A DNA stretch of 64,000 bases from Lineus longissimus (GCF_910592395.1 NC_088325.1:8622109-8686108), one strand, 5' to 3'. Shown: positions 10,360 through 20,766, counted from the stretch's first letter. The notes: generated by a model from the letters alone, not told the origin. Numbers and translations are program-made.

Positions 10360-13300
10360 TTACGGATCGGACATAAGTGCAATGCGTCGGCGCGCTTCAA
10401 TGGCGGCTTGTCTAACAGGCCTGTGCTCAGCTGCACACTCGGAATTGTCTGACAAAGGAACACGCGAGTTGTGTTCAATAGGCCTCGATAATGTCTCGCC
10501 ATTGTTGGTTTCCAAAGGATACAATTTGGTTATCGGGCGGTTTGTCTGACCACGGCTTGTTTTGATGTCTACAGAACGCACTAAACCATCATTACCGCGA
10601 TTCAATCTCAACACACGCGCAAGTTGCCACTTTACACGTGGTACGCAGTCTTCATGAATGAGCACTATGTCCCCAACTTGAATCTGATTTTGCGTAATGC
10701 CCTTACCACAATTGTGATCTCTTTCACGTAAAGCCGCTAGGTACTCTTGTGACCACCGGTTCCAAAACTGTGCTTGCACACTGGCCATCAACACAGCGCG
10801 TCGTTGCAATTCTGACTGACTGCCAAACGTTGGGTCACGCAACTCATCAGTATCGTACAACTCATGAGGAACAGTAGACAGTGGTCTACCATGTAAAAAA
10901 TGCGATGGCGTAAGCGGTTGTAAATCATCAGTATCTGAGGACAGGTATGTGATCGGTCGGTCATTGAGTATGGCCTCAATCTCGGTGAGGACAGTCTGTA
11001 ACTCATCAAGCGTTAAGAAACGGCGGCCTAGCACCTTTTTCAAGGCTGTCTTTGTCAACCCAATCAACCGTTCCCAAAAACCACCGTACCAAGGTGCCCG
11101 TTTCGGTATGAACAACCATTCAACACGGCGGTTAGCTAAATAGGTTTTAACTGATTCAGATTCAAACAACTGCTTGAGTTCTGCAGCCGCAGAGAGATAG
11201 GTTGACGCATTGTCAGAAATCATTTTGCTCGGAAGCGATCTCCGGGCGGCAAAACGTCTGAACGCACGAAGGAATGTTCCAACTGAGAGATCAGTAACAA
11301 GTTCCAGATGAACGGCTCTGATAACGGCGCATGTAAAGAGGCACACGTACGCCTTCGATTCTGAGTGTTCGTTTCGTATGAATAAAGCACCACTGAAATC
11401 TACACCAGTCACAGTAAATGGGGGTGCCTTAAGTAGTCTCGACGCTTGTAATGGTGGTGGAATAGGTGACCTATATGGTTTCCCCATAACCCTCTTGCAA
11501 GTGACACACTGCCGTAACAACGATTTTACGCGCTGTCTAATGTTGGTAATCCAGAAACGCTGGCGAATATGCGTGATAGTAGATTGTAATCCTGAATGAA
11601 GAACGTTCGTATGTGCATTCCAAATGATAAGTTCCGCGAATCGATGTCTAGATGGAATCAGAATCGGAAATTTCGTTCCGTAGTCAATAGGCGCGTTATG
11701 CAATCGTCCGCCTGCGCGTAATATTCCATCGTTGTCAAGAAATAACCGAAGTTGTTTCACGAGTGGACCTGCTGTCCTACGTTTTGACATTAACGTCTTG
11801 ATCTCATCTCCGTAGCTCTGACGTTGAACATGTTTAATCCACATTGTTTCTGCGTCTTGAATTTCACCTGCCGTGAGCGGTCCAACGTTTTGTAGTTGGG
11901 GATTTTTTTTCGCATTTGCAACAAATCTGAGTACGAGAGCACTGATGCGCAACAGTTTCGTATACGAACTGTAACGTTCGGGGTCGATTACGTTGGTAAT
12001 GCGCATGTCTACATCAGGTTCACCGACTGCGTTGGTTACAATGACGACCGGATCACGATCAGCGTTGTCAGTATCCATTGTATGCGATTTACCATCGAAT
12101 AGCTCGCATTGTGGCCACTCAGAAGTTCTAAGCCAGTGTGGACCGTTCCACCAGAGTATGGCGTTTTGAAGATCTGATGCATTCATTCCCCGAGTAAGAA
12201 TATCGGCAGGGTTATCCTTTGTGGAACAGTATTTGAATCTGGTTATGACTTGGCAAGCACGTATTTCTCTTACACGGTTCTCAACGAATAAAGGCAGCTT
12301 TTTCTCACTGTGTATCCAGTGTAGAACTATCTGACTGTCCGACCAAAGGAATGCATGTTCAATGTTGATCAGTGGTTTGAGGTTTCTGTGAAGATAGTTC
12401 AGTAAACGTGATCCGATTAAAGCGGCCATTAGCTCTAATCTAGGCAGCGAGATGGGTTTGATCGGCGCAACCCGAGTTTTTGCCATCACAAGTGAAGTGC
12501 ATCCGCCACATTTCAAATATGCAACAGCCCCGTAGGCCTTTGGGCTCGCGTCTGCAAATACATGAAGCTCATACAAATCGTTGCTAGTGTTTTGACAATC
12601 GAAGTATTTGCGATCAATGGCACATGATTGTGTCACGGTTGACAGCTCCTGACTCAACCTTCTCCAAGTATGGTTAAGCTCGTCCGGCAGCGGTTCGTCC
12701 CAATCTAACTTGTGTGTCCATAGCTCTTGTATAAATATCTTAGCCATAACATGTACTGGAGACAGAAGTCCAGGTGGATCGTATATACTGCTAGTAACTT
12801 GAACAACTTCACGTTTTGTCACCAGATTGTCTATTGAAGGTTCAATTTTCCGCTTTGAATATCGCAGAATGTCCTGTTCAGTATCCCAGTCTAGTCCAAG
12901 CACATTGGCAATTCGATCTGGGTTGTAAACGTTGTCTGCTTCAGCCAATTTCCGAAGTTCAGGGCAATTGGACGACCATGCTCGGAGATTGAATCCACCA
13001 GATTTCATTACCTTTCTGGATTCCTGGTAGTATTTCACAGTGTCATGTGTGCTTTCAGCTCCACTCGCTACATTGTCAACATAGATATTGTCCTTCATAT
13101 CGGCTGCAACTGGGGATTCGTGTTTGTCTAAGTGTGACCTGACAGTGGCGTTTAGAATAAAAGGTGAGCACACTGCTCCGAAAAGCACCACTTTAAACTG
13201 GTACACCTTGAAGGCACTGTTTGGGTCGTTACTATCCGTCAACCACAGAAATTTTGTAAACTTCCGATCCTCTGCGTCAAGCCCAACGTTCAGAAACGCC

Positions 13301-15678
13301 TTTTCAATGTCAGTTGCTAGAGCGTAGTTATGTAGGCGAAATCTAACAAGGATTGCAGCAAGATCGTTCTGAAGTGGCGGTCCCGTCTCTAAACAGTCAT
13401 TAAGGCTAGCTCCTTCACCAACTTTACAGCTACAGTCGTATACTATTCTTATTGGAGTTGTAGCTGAATCTTTCTTGACTGGCCTATGTGGGAGATAGTG
13501 ACCACAGGCTACATCATCTATGGGAACTTCTTCAATGAAGTCACGTCTGGTTTGATCCTGGATAATGTCATTGTACATCTTGCGTAAGTCGGGTGATAGC
13601 TTTCGAATCATATTTCGTGTACGTCGCACGCACACGTCATAATTCGTTGGCAAGGGTGGATATTCTGCTTTCCACGGAAGTCTTGCAATGTAGCCGTTGT
13701 CCTCAAACCGTAAATGCGTTTCACAGTATGACTCAAAATCCATTGACTTGCATAGGTCAGATGGGTCATCTTTGATACCTATCGTTTCTAAATCCCAATA
13801 TTCCTGAAGTTTGGTTTTCTCATCGAGAATATTAGTAGCTATGTGTAGTATCGTAGTGTTCGATTCATGAGATTCCTTGTATATCGGGCCAGAGACTAAG
13901 TAACCGAGCTTGGACTGCACTGCAGTGGGTCCAGGGCCTCGTATTACGTGATCCATCATGAAATCCCAATAGAAATCGGCCCCGATGAGAACCGATATCT
14001 CGAACGAATCCACATTGGAAACTGGATGAGCGAAAGCTAATTCCCGTAGGTGAGGTAAATCCAAGAGTGAAGCATTAACGAAGTTTTTGATGGGAGCGGA
14101 AATTTTCGGAACTACAAGTGCTGAAATATCCATCTTTCCACCGGTGATCGTATGCACTGCGAATGACACCTTATCGTAGGATTTGACATGAGAAGGTTTG
14201 CCGCCGAATGCAGCAAGTTGAATTTTCTGCGATCCCTCCGGCGTGATATCCAACTTTCGTGCGAAATCCTTCGTTATAAACGATCGTGTTGCGCCTTCGT
14301 CGAAAAGTATCGTCGCTGTATAAGTATTTGATCCAGAAGAGATTTCAGCAACGGCTGTTTTCAGTAAAACTGTTCCCGACTTCGACAAACCGTCAACATT
14401 GACGTCACCTGCTGACACCGACTTAGCGTGAACTTGCGTCGTATTTCGACAGGCTTTAACTTCGTTATCCGTACACGTAGTTGATTGCGTCACTAATGTT
14501 TCGGATCCCGTATTGGTTGACCTACAGAGGGACGTGTGATGTTTCCGGCTACAGTGGCGACATGTTCGTTTCGACTTACAGTCCTTTATTTTGTGATTGC
14601 CAAGGCAGTTAAAGCAAAGACGATCGCGCTTTACGATTTGTTGACGTTTGTCATGATCTATTACTGTCTTGCAATTCACCGAATTATGTGAAGCGTCCTT
14701 ACAGAATGCGCATGTCTTATGAAACGGTTTAGTATCCGTATGGAAAGCTGCAGTTGAAGACGAGATAGCACTGGGAGTTGTGTAACTGGTCACATTTCCT
14801 TCTTCAATAGCTTCGATCTCTTTCAAAAGATTCTTTCGTAAGTCTTTCAACTTCCAATCACTACTACCGTGGGTTCTTGCCAATTGTTGTCGAATAGATC
14901 CTGGAAGCTTCTCAAGGACGATAGGTACTAACAGGTCACCGTAGGTATTCTCTGACTTTCCCAGGGTATCTAATCCACGAATAAGAATTTCAAGAGTGTC
15001 ATAGAAGTGACGTAATCCAGTGAATTCACCACTTGGCTTAGGGAGGTCCCATAAAGCTTTCATGTATGCACTAGAAAGTTTATGCGGTTGTCCGTAACGG
15101 TTTCGTAATAGTTCCAGGGCGTGTGCATAGTTTGCATTAGTTAATGCTAGTCCTTGAATAACACGAGATGCTTCTCCTGTAAGCTGAGCCTTTAGGTACT
15201 GGAATTTATGGAAACCGTCTAAGTCTGGGTCACTATGCACCGATGCTGCGAAACTGTCATAAAAGCTCTGCCACTTGAGTAAATCCCCATCGAATGACGT
15301 TAGGCTTAGTTTAGGAAGTCGGACGGTCTTCGCCTTCGGTGGTACAACTGCGGGAGTGGGCGTTGGCTTTTTTTTGTGTGTTTGTCTCTCAATATGTCTT
15401 TTGAGTTTCAGGAGGTATTCCTCAACTTCAGCGTTATGGTCGTCAGCCTCTACGATTACCTCTGCTACGTCGTCGTCCTTAGTAATTTCAAGCAGCTCAG
15501 CATCTAACTTCTTAACTTGCTCGAATGCCTTAGTTATATGTTGTTCGACTGCTGTGAGTTGATCTAGATGGTCTTCTGTTAATTCTATACTGGTGATCGT
15601 TTCGGCTTTCGTGATGGACTTCGAGATTTGTCCGCGGTACGCGCCTCTTGACTTTCGAATTCTAGTGTGCGTTGCCAT
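10360..15678 (-). CDS. BEL/Pao gag-pol polyprotein, intact
   Basis: 1772 residues, starting MATHTRIRKSR just inside the primer-binding site. Domains in order: gag-like DUF1759 region (about 120-290, with LPKLSLTSFDGD); three zinc-knuckle-like Cys/His clusters (about 320-385, CAFC, CFNC and CRHC); retropepsin-like protease with FDEGATRSFI at the active site; reverse transcriptase (LATDIEKAFLNVG, LFGAVCSPF, IYVDNVASG); RNase H (FADASPKAYGAV, FLWSDSQIV); integrase with an H-H-C-C zinc domain and a D,D,E core (TGVDFSG, ISDNAST, WYGGFWERLIG); and a C-terminal DUF5641-like domain (QVGDIVLIHED). RT has YVDN in place of YVDD and the protease has DEG in place of D(S/T)G, both of which I recall in BEL relatives. 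No stop or frameshift is visible, so it may be active. Confidence 0.95.
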   Translation of the reverse strand: MATHTRIRKSRGAYRGQISKSITKAETITSIELTEDHLDQLTAVEQHITKAFEQVKKLDAELLEITKDDDVAEVIVEADDHNAEVEEYLLKLKRHIERQTHKKKPTPTPAVVPPKAKTVRLPKLSLTSFDGDLLKWQSFYDSFAASVHSDPDLDGFHKFQYLKAQLTGEASRVIQGLALTNANYAHALELLRNRYGQPHKLSSAYMKALWDLPKPSGEFTGLRHFYDTLEILIRGLDTLGKSENTYGDLLVPIVLEKLPGSIRQQLARTHGSSDWKLKDLRKNLLKEIEAIEEGNVTSYTTPSAISSSTAAFHTDTKPFHKTCAFCKDASHNSVNCKTVIDHDKRQQIVKRDRLCFNCLGNHKIKDCKSKRTCRHCSRKHHTSLCRSTNTGSETLVTQSTTCTDNEVKACRNTTQVHAKSVSAGDVNVDGLSKSGTVLLKTAVAEISSGSNTYTATILFDEGATRSFITKDFARKLDITPEGSQKIQLAAFGGKPSHVKSYDKVSFAVHTITGGKMDISALVVPKISAPIKNFVNASLLDLPHLRELAFAHPVSNVDSFEISVLIGADFYWDFMMDHVIRGPGPTAVQSKLGYLVSGPIYKESHESNTTILHIATNILDEKTKLQEYWDLETIGIKDDPSDLCKSMDFESYCETHLRFEDNGYIARLPWKAEYPPLPTNYDVCVRRTRNMIRKLSPDLRKMYNDIIQDQTRRDFIEEVPIDDVACGHYLPHRPVKKDSATTPIRIVYDCSCKVGEGASLNDCLETGPPLQNDLAAILVRFRLHNYALATDIEKAFLNVGLDAEDRKFTKFLWLTDSNDPNSAFKVYQFKVVLFGAVCSPFILNATVRSHLDKHESPVAADMKDNIYVDNVASGAESTHDTVKYYQESRKVMKSGGFNLRAWSSNCPELRKLAEADNVYNPDRIANVLGLDWDTEQDILRYSKRKIEPSIDNLVTKREVVQVTSSIYDPPGLLSPVHVMAKIFIQELWTHKLDWDEPLPDELNHTWRRLSQELSTVTQSCAIDRKYFDCQNTSNDLYELHVFADASPKAYGAVAYLKCGGCTSLVMAKTRVAPIKPISLPRLELMAALIGSRLLNYLHRNLKPLINIEHAFLWSDSQIVLHWIHSEKKLPLFVENRVREIRACQVITRFKYCSTKDNPADILTRGMNASDLQNAILWWNGPHWLRTSEWPQCELFDGKSHTMDTDNADRDPVVIVTNAVGEPDVDMRITNVIDPERYSSYTKLLRISALVLRFVANAKKNPQLQNVGPLTAGEIQDAETMWIKHVQRQSYGDEIKTLMSKRRTAGPLVKQLRLFLDNDGILRAGGRLHNAPIDYGTKFPILIPSRHRFAELIIWNAHTNVLHSGLQSTITHIRQRFWITNIRQRVKSLLRQCVTCKRVMGKPYRSPIPPPLQASRLLKAPPFTVTGVDFSGALFIRNEHSESKAYVCLFTCAVIRAVHLELVTDLSVGTFLRAFRRFAARRSLPSKMISDNASTYLSAAAELKQLFESESVKTYLANRRVEWLFIPKRAPWYGGFWERLIGLTKTALKKVLGRRFLTLDELQTVLTEIEAILNDRPITYLSSDTDDLQPLTPSHFLHGRPLSTVPHELYDTDELRDPTFGSQSELQRRAVLMASVQAQFWNRWSQEYLAALRERDHNCGKGITQNQIQVGDIVLIHEDCVPRVKWQLARVLRLNRGNDGLVRSVDIKTSRGQTNRPITKLYPLETNNGETLSRPIEHNSRVPLSDNSECAAEHRPVRQAAIEARRRIALMSDP

Positions 15679-15698
15679 CTTCGAGAGAGAGTCCTGGA

Positions 15699-15717
15699 CC
15701 TAGTCACGGCACCAAAA
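15699..15717 (-). promoter_or_regulatory. Primer-binding site of the BEL element
   Basis: On the minus strand the LTR end ...GACA is followed by TTT and then TGGTGCCGTGACTAGG, a typical TGG-starting site complementary to a tRNA 3' end. I do not assign the tRNA. A partial second copy lies at 15886-15899. Confidence 0.7.
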
Positions 15718-15885
15718 TGTCGGGGATGCCCAGGTTCTAAGGGAATAACGACCACCCAGTTCTATGTAAAACTTCAACTGATTTATTACTAGACTCGAGT
15801 CAGAATGAACATGTGATATAGTTACATAATTCAGAAATACATGTTTCTAAAAGACATTCAATAACTCCAATAGACCAGCTATTGG
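15718..15885 (-). repeat. Extra, truncated 5' LTR copy
   Basis: This repeats the LTR from TGTCGGGG through AGCTATTGG but lacks the last 25 bp of the plus-strand form (the 5' end of the LTR in element orientation). It is joined to the full LTR by TCACGGCACCAAAA, which is a copied piece of the primer-binding site. It shares one diagnostic base with each full LTR. Confidence 0.9.
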
Positions 15886-15899
15886 TCACGGCACCAAAA

Positions 15900-16092
15900 T
15901 GTCGGGGATGCCCAGGTTCTAAGGGAATAACGACCACCCAGTTCTATGTAAAACTTCAACTGATTTATTACTAGACTCGAGTCAGAATGAACATGTGATA
16001 TAGTTACATAATTCAGAAATACATGTTTCTAAAAGACATTCAATAACTCCAAAAGACCAGCTATTGGCGGCGACTATAATCTGTTCCCAACA
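15900..16092 (-). repeat. 5' LTR of the BEL element
   Basis: Complete 193-bp LTR ending GTTCCCAACA on the plus strand, directly followed by the ATATA target duplication. Confidence 0.93.
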
Positions 16093-16367
16093 ATATAATT
16101 GTAAGTGAGATGAACCTTTCGAAAAAAGCCCTAGCATGCTGAAATTAGGTCAAGAGGAAACTCTAACTACTTACCGGTACATGTAGTAAGACATCAAGTT
16201 GAATATTTTCTTTGTCTAACCGTTAGACAACATGCGCCCCGCCCCACGTTGGAAGATGGACGGACAGACACTGAACAGTTTTCATCATTGATCTCAAATT
16301 TACTATGCTCTTATCCATTCGTATACTGCGCTATTTGATTATCGATAGTATCTCTGTCTTTTTTCAG

Positions 16368-16466
16368 GAAGGTTGGACGGCGCTTATGCACGTCTCTAGT
16401 ACTGGTTACCCAGAAGTCGTAGAGCATCTATTGAAAAATCATGCAGAGGTCGACAAGCAGGATAAG
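16368..16466 (+). CDS. Ankyrin-repeat exon A of a host gene
   Basis: 99 bp encoding one 33-residue ankyrin repeat, EGWTALMHVSSTGYPEVVEH at its start and a D-K-Q-D-K end. It is bounded by TTTTTTCAG before and AAG|GTAACA after, so it is a phase-0/phase-0 exon. The core TALM, G(Y/H)PEVVE.LL and A.VD positions fit the ankyrin consensus, which mediates protein-protein binding. Equivalent exons occur at 41194, 48661, 49146, 49677, 50179, 52163 and 53899, all on this strand, implying one large gene with one repeat per exon. The protein's identity cannot be inferred from the repeats alone. Confidence 0.85.
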
Positions 16467-16545
16467 GTAACACACCGAAATTATTTTTCATCCCAACATC
16501 CCTAGAACAATTGTAAAGCGCAAGGCGAATGATGCAAATCCTGTT

Positions 16546-16827
16546 TTGGGGCGAAATTACCAAAGACAATCTAGTAGAAAGGGTTCGACAAATATAGCTT
16601 CAAGGAATATTTTAGGTCTTGAGTTTAAAGAGAGGCTCTCTGTTCTTAATATGTTACCTTTGTCTTATAGGCGAGACATGCCTGATATCAATTCATTACA
16701 TTATTGTTTTATGAATAAGATACATTTAGAGATTTCAAAATATAGACCTTTTAGAGAAAGAAGCAGTGACACACTTGTTATAAATGGTACTAGATGCAGA
16801 ATGGAGACTTATTGCCGGTCCTTTTAA
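16546..16827 (+). pseudogene. LINE C-terminal fragment, copy 1
   Basis: The 93-codon frame has the phrase ERLSVLNMLPLSYRRDM, like the region after the RT domain of jockey/CR1-type non-LTR retrotransposons, and a later N-G-T-R-C-R-M-E-T-Y stretch that resembles the usual ORF end. No RT core is present. It is part of the duplicated unit, so it moved by segmental duplication after insertion. Copies lie at 18160-18425 and about 41380-41660, the last with frame damage. Confidence 0.6.
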
Positions 16828-17994
16828 TGCCCTCATCGCAAGACGGACGTCTTATTGTATGGTCTGTTGTGGGTCGTACGTTGTGGATCGTGCGTCGTGC
16901 GTCCGGGCTATAACTTTAGAACACATAGAGATTTCACTAATTTAAAAAAAAGTAAGAACAGGAGTCTTGTAGACTGAGTTCGATATCCGGCGTTCTGTCT
17001 TACGCTTTGGCCAGTAGGGGGCATGATGTGAAAACAGAAAACATGCCATAACTTTGCTAATATTGTTCGCAGCTTGCTGAATTTTTTATGGCATATACCT
17101 ATTGGGAGCGGACATAATATGTTGTACGGGTTTTGACCTCGACCAGCTTTTCAAGGTCACAGAGGTCAATGTTCTTGTCAAATTACCAAATGTTCACATT
17201 GAAATTATTGAAACTATTGATCCTAATTTCTGTACATATGTACCCCTAGGTGACAGTAACTCATAGACCAACTTTCGACCTCGCATCGGGTGGCCCAGAA
17301 AAAAAGAGTACACTTTATAAACTAGCATAATTCAAAAGGTGTTGTGCATATTATTTTGATATTTTACAGGTATAGTAAGATAAGGATGTTTGACAATGCC
17401 GCGCTAAATCGCAGGTCAATAGCATAGAAATTCTGAAAATTGTGACATTTTGAAGATTTTCGGTCAAAACCAGAAATGCCGGATCTCAAACTCTCTTCTT
17501 TCAAGTTTGACTGATACTATAGAATGAAAAATTGACAAAATTATTTTTTTGGTATCGTTATATTGTAAAATTGTAACGGAAGGTACAATCCTTCGGATTT
17601 GTCTCTCTTCCTGAATTTCCATTATGAAATATTTTAGATGTGTTGCATGTAGATGGGTTTCATTATAATGATGCTGATATTTTTTCAGGAAAACCTTACA
17701 CCTATTTTAAAACTCGGACTACATTCTGTGATATATTTGCACGTCTCTTCCGTGACAGGCATAATAAACAACCTGTATCTTATCATATTTTTTCGAACAT
17801 GTCTGTACTCGAGGCTATACAATATATAAATCTAAGTTAGATGAACCTTTTCGAACAAAGCCCCTAGCATGCTGAAATTAGGTCAAATGGCGTTAATTTT
17901 CGATTTCTGATCTGAGGAAATATGTCGCGAACTACTTTATACCGGTACTTGTAGTAAGACTGCAAGTTGAATAATCTCTTTGTCTAATCGTTAG

Positions 17995-18051
17995 CCAGAA
18001 ATGGTACAGAGTCTATTGAACTATCACGCAGAGATCGACACGCAGGATAAG
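17995..18051 (+). pseudogene. Truncated ankyrin exon B
   Basis: Only the last 57 bp of the exon remain, reading PEMVQSLLNYHAEIDTQDK, followed by the donor GTAACA. The 5' part and its acceptor are missing. Compared with unit 1, the junction falls at a shared GTTA, so a microhomology deletion of about 190 bp is the likely cause. Without an acceptor it should not be spliced in. Confidence 0.75.
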
Positions 18052-18159
18052 GTAACACACCGAAATTCCTCTTCATCCCAACATTCCTAGAACAATTGTA
18101 AAGCGGAAGGCGAATGATTTAGATCATGTTTTTTAGGACGAAATCGCCAAATACAACCT

Positions 18160-18425
18160 AGTAGAAAGGGTTTGACAAATATAGCTCCAAGGAATATTTT
18201 AGGTGTTGAGTTTAAAGAGAGGCTCTCTGTTCTTAGTATGTTACCTTTGTCTTATAGGGGAGATATGCCTGATATCGATTCATTACATTATTGTTCTATG
18301 AATAAGACAGATTTAGAGATTTCAAAATATAGACCTTTTAGAGAAAGAAGCACAGTTGTCATAAATGGTACTAGATTCAGAATGGAGACTTATTGCCGGT
18401 GTAAAGTTTTTGAGTGTTTCTGTTT
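18160..18425 (+). pseudogene. LINE C-terminal fragment, copy 2
   Basis: The same fragment as at 16546, with LSVLSMLPLSYRGDMPDI and F-R-E-R-S-T-V-V-I-N-G-T-R. It is open for about 80 codons but lacks an RT domain. It ends within the ~170-bp insertion that distinguishes unit 2. Confidence 0.6.
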
Positions 18426-19589
18426 TTGAGTGTTTCCCCTCATTGTTTAGGAACGCTCAAAAATAGATTGACGAGTATTTCTGTGTATCCCCCCTATTGA
18501 AAAGTCATGGTCTCTCTAGCTGCCTATTGTTTGGAAACACTGAAACATGGGGAACAACCACAGATGTTACACCGGTCCTTTTTATGCCCTCATCGCAAGA
18601 CGGACGTCTTATGGTATGGTATGTTGTGGGTCGTACGTTGTGAATCGTGCGTCGTGCGTCCGGGCTATAACTTTAGAACACCTAGAGATTTCACTAATTT
18701 AAAAAAAGTAAGAACAGGAGTCTTGTAGAATGAGTTCGATATCCGGCGTGTTCTGACATACACTTTGGCCAGTAGGGGGCATAATGCGAAAACAGAAAAC
18801 ATGCCCTAACTTTGCTGATATTGTTCGCAGCTTGCTGAATTTTTTTATGGCATATACCTATTGGGAACGGACATAATATGTTGTACGGGTTTTGACCTCC
18901 ACCAGCTTTTCAAGGTCACAGAGGTCAAAGTTCTTGTCAAATTACGAAATGTTCACATTTCGTAACAATTGGAACTATTGATCCTAATTTCTGTACATAT
19001 GTACCCCTAGGTGACAGTAACTCATAGACCAACTTTCGACCTCGTATCGGGTGGCTCAGAAAAAATGAGTACACTTTTTAAACTAGCATAATTCAAAAGG
19101 TGTTGTGCATATAATTTTGATATAATTTACAGGTAGTTAGATAAGGATGTTTGACAACTCCACGCTAAATCTCAGGTCAATAGCATGACAATTCTGAAAA
19201 TTGTGACATTTTGAAGATTTTCGGTCAAGACCAGAAATGCCTTTCAAGCTTGACTGATGTCATAGAATGAAAAATTGTCAAAAAGTATTTTTTTGGTCTT
19301 TTGGTCCGTTGTGTATTAAAAGTGTCATGGAAGGTACAATCGTTCGGATTTGTTCCCTTCCTGAATTTCCATTATGAGATAGTTTAGGTGTGTTGCATGT
19401 AAATGCATTTCTTTATAACGATGACAATGTTTTTTCAGGAAAACCTAACATCTTATTTAAAACTCGGACTACATTCTGTGATATATTTGCACGTCTCTTC
19501 CGTGACAGGCATAATAAACAACCTGTAACTTATCATATTTTATTAAACATGTCTGTACACGGAGGCTATACAATAATGTCTTCTCCCGC

Positions 19590-19940
19590 TTAACCGAGCG
19601 CAAGGAAAATGGCTCGAAAATGACTGATTCCAGAAACATGGCGTTCTGTAGTTTTTTACCGGTGGGCTGCAAACATTAAATATGACAGCCAATTCTAGTG
19701 CTCAATGGTTATAGGAAAACAACCTTGTAAATGTTGTCAATTCAATAATGCCTAGTCGCTGCCAGGGCCAGTAATCCCTGCAGTCAGGGTGATGATTACA
19801 AGTCCATGTAAATGGTTGACCAGTCCAGAGTCATTCAAATGAATTAATTTTATCTAATTGATTATGGAATCGTTTTCTTGTGGGGGATATCCAATGAAGG
19901 GCACTTTTGTGTCAAATGTCATAATTGTTGTCTGCCATCT
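19590..19940. other. No feature recognised
   Basis: Non-coding spacer between the unit array and the 19.95-kb fold-back element. Confidence 0.4.
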
Positions 19941-19945
19941 CATGG

Positions 19946-20766
19946 CAGGCGGAATGTCCAGTTATTCAATAAACTAAGTTTATTCGCAATAAACTAGGTT
20001 TATTCGCGAATAAACTAGGTTTAGTGGTGAAGAAACTTATTTTTTTGCGAGAAACTTAGTTGATTCACCAATAAACCAAGTTGTTTGCAAAAAAACTAGT
20101 TTATTCGAAAGAAACTTAGTTTTTTGCAAAAATCTTAGTTTATTGACCAAAAGTATAAGTTTGTCCCCCAATGCTAAATAAACCTAGTTTATTCGTCGAA
20201 AAGCATAGGTTGTGGACATTTCGCCACCTAACCTATACTTTTGGTCAATAAACTTAGTTTTTTGCAAAAAACTTAGTTTATTGCCGCTAACCTATACTTT
20301 TTACCTCGTCACCATCCGGGCGACCTCACTCCAAACCTCGAATCTAGGTGGCTATATTATGGTACTTCATATTTGCACCGGACGCGAATAAACTAAGTTT
20401 ATTGCAAAAAAACTGGTTTATTCAAAAAAGCACAATTGATTTTAAAGAAACTAAGTTGTTTCACCAATAAACCTAGTTTATTTGATTAACTGGACATTTC
20501 GTGGCAATAAACCTAGTTTATTCGTGAAGAAACTAGGTTTTCTGCAAGAAACTTAGTTTATTGACCAATAGTAGGGGTTACCCAATAAACTAAGTTCTTT
20601 CATGAGGCGGAATGTCTATTTATTCAAATAAACCTAGTTTCTTTCGAATAAACTAGGTATTTTGCGAACAACTTGGCTTATTGGTGAAGAAACTAAGTTT
20701 CTTCCCGAATAAACCTAGCTTATTTGAAAGAAATTTAGTTTATTGAATAACTGGACATTCCGCCTG
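19946..20766. mobile_element. Fold-back element with AATAAACTAGGTTTATT arrays
   Basis: The outer inverted ends are CAGGCGGAATGTCCAGTTAT at 19946 and its complement ending at 20766. The interior is an array of degenerate 16-20-bp words of the type AATAAACTAGGTTTATTCG, many self-complementary, in both orientations. Extra internal copies of the end sequence lie near 20475-20510 and 20605-20625, so the element looks composite or internally rearranged. There is no coding capacity. No target duplication was found. Confidence 0.8.

Larger units (their letters stand above)
9827..16092 (-). mobile_element. BEL/Pao LTR retrotransposon, full length
   Basis: The element runs on the minus strand from the 5' LTR (15900-16092) to the 3' LTR (9827-10019) and is flanked by the 5-bp target duplication ATATA (9822-9826 and 16093-16097). 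The two full LTRs are 193 bp, differ at two positions, and have TGT...ACA ends. One uninterrupted 1772-codon gag-pol frame fills the interior. Removing the element restores the continuous host array seen at 17.8 kb. The intact frame and near-identical LTRs imply a recent insertion. Confidence 0.95.
16093..17828 (+). repeat. Tandem genomic unit 1 (ankyrin exon plus LINE tail)
   Basis: The unit begins with AAGTGAGATGAACCTTTCG and contains the ankyrin exon (16368-16466), a LINE C-terminal fragment (16546-16827) and a conserved non-coding part with GAGTTCGATATCCGGCGT, GTACATATGTACCCCTAGG and GTTGCATGTAGATGGGTTTC. It is followed by unit 2 in the same orientation, and a third copy lies at 40.9-43.4 kb. 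Confidence 0.8.
17829..19585 (+). repeat. Tandem genomic unit 2
   Basis: Same order as unit 1, starting TTAGATGAACCTTTTCGAAC. It differs by a deletion that removed the intron end and the first part of the ankyrin exon, and by an insertion of ~170 bp around 18400-18570 after TATTGCCGG. It ends near the same ACTCGGACTACATTCTGTGA and CTGTACACGGAGGCTATACA tail. Confidence 0.8.

Noticed and set aside
10788-15562. Plus- and minus-strand small frames inside the BEL element
   Set aside because: They overlap the 1772-codon gag-pol frame in other frames and carry no motifs.
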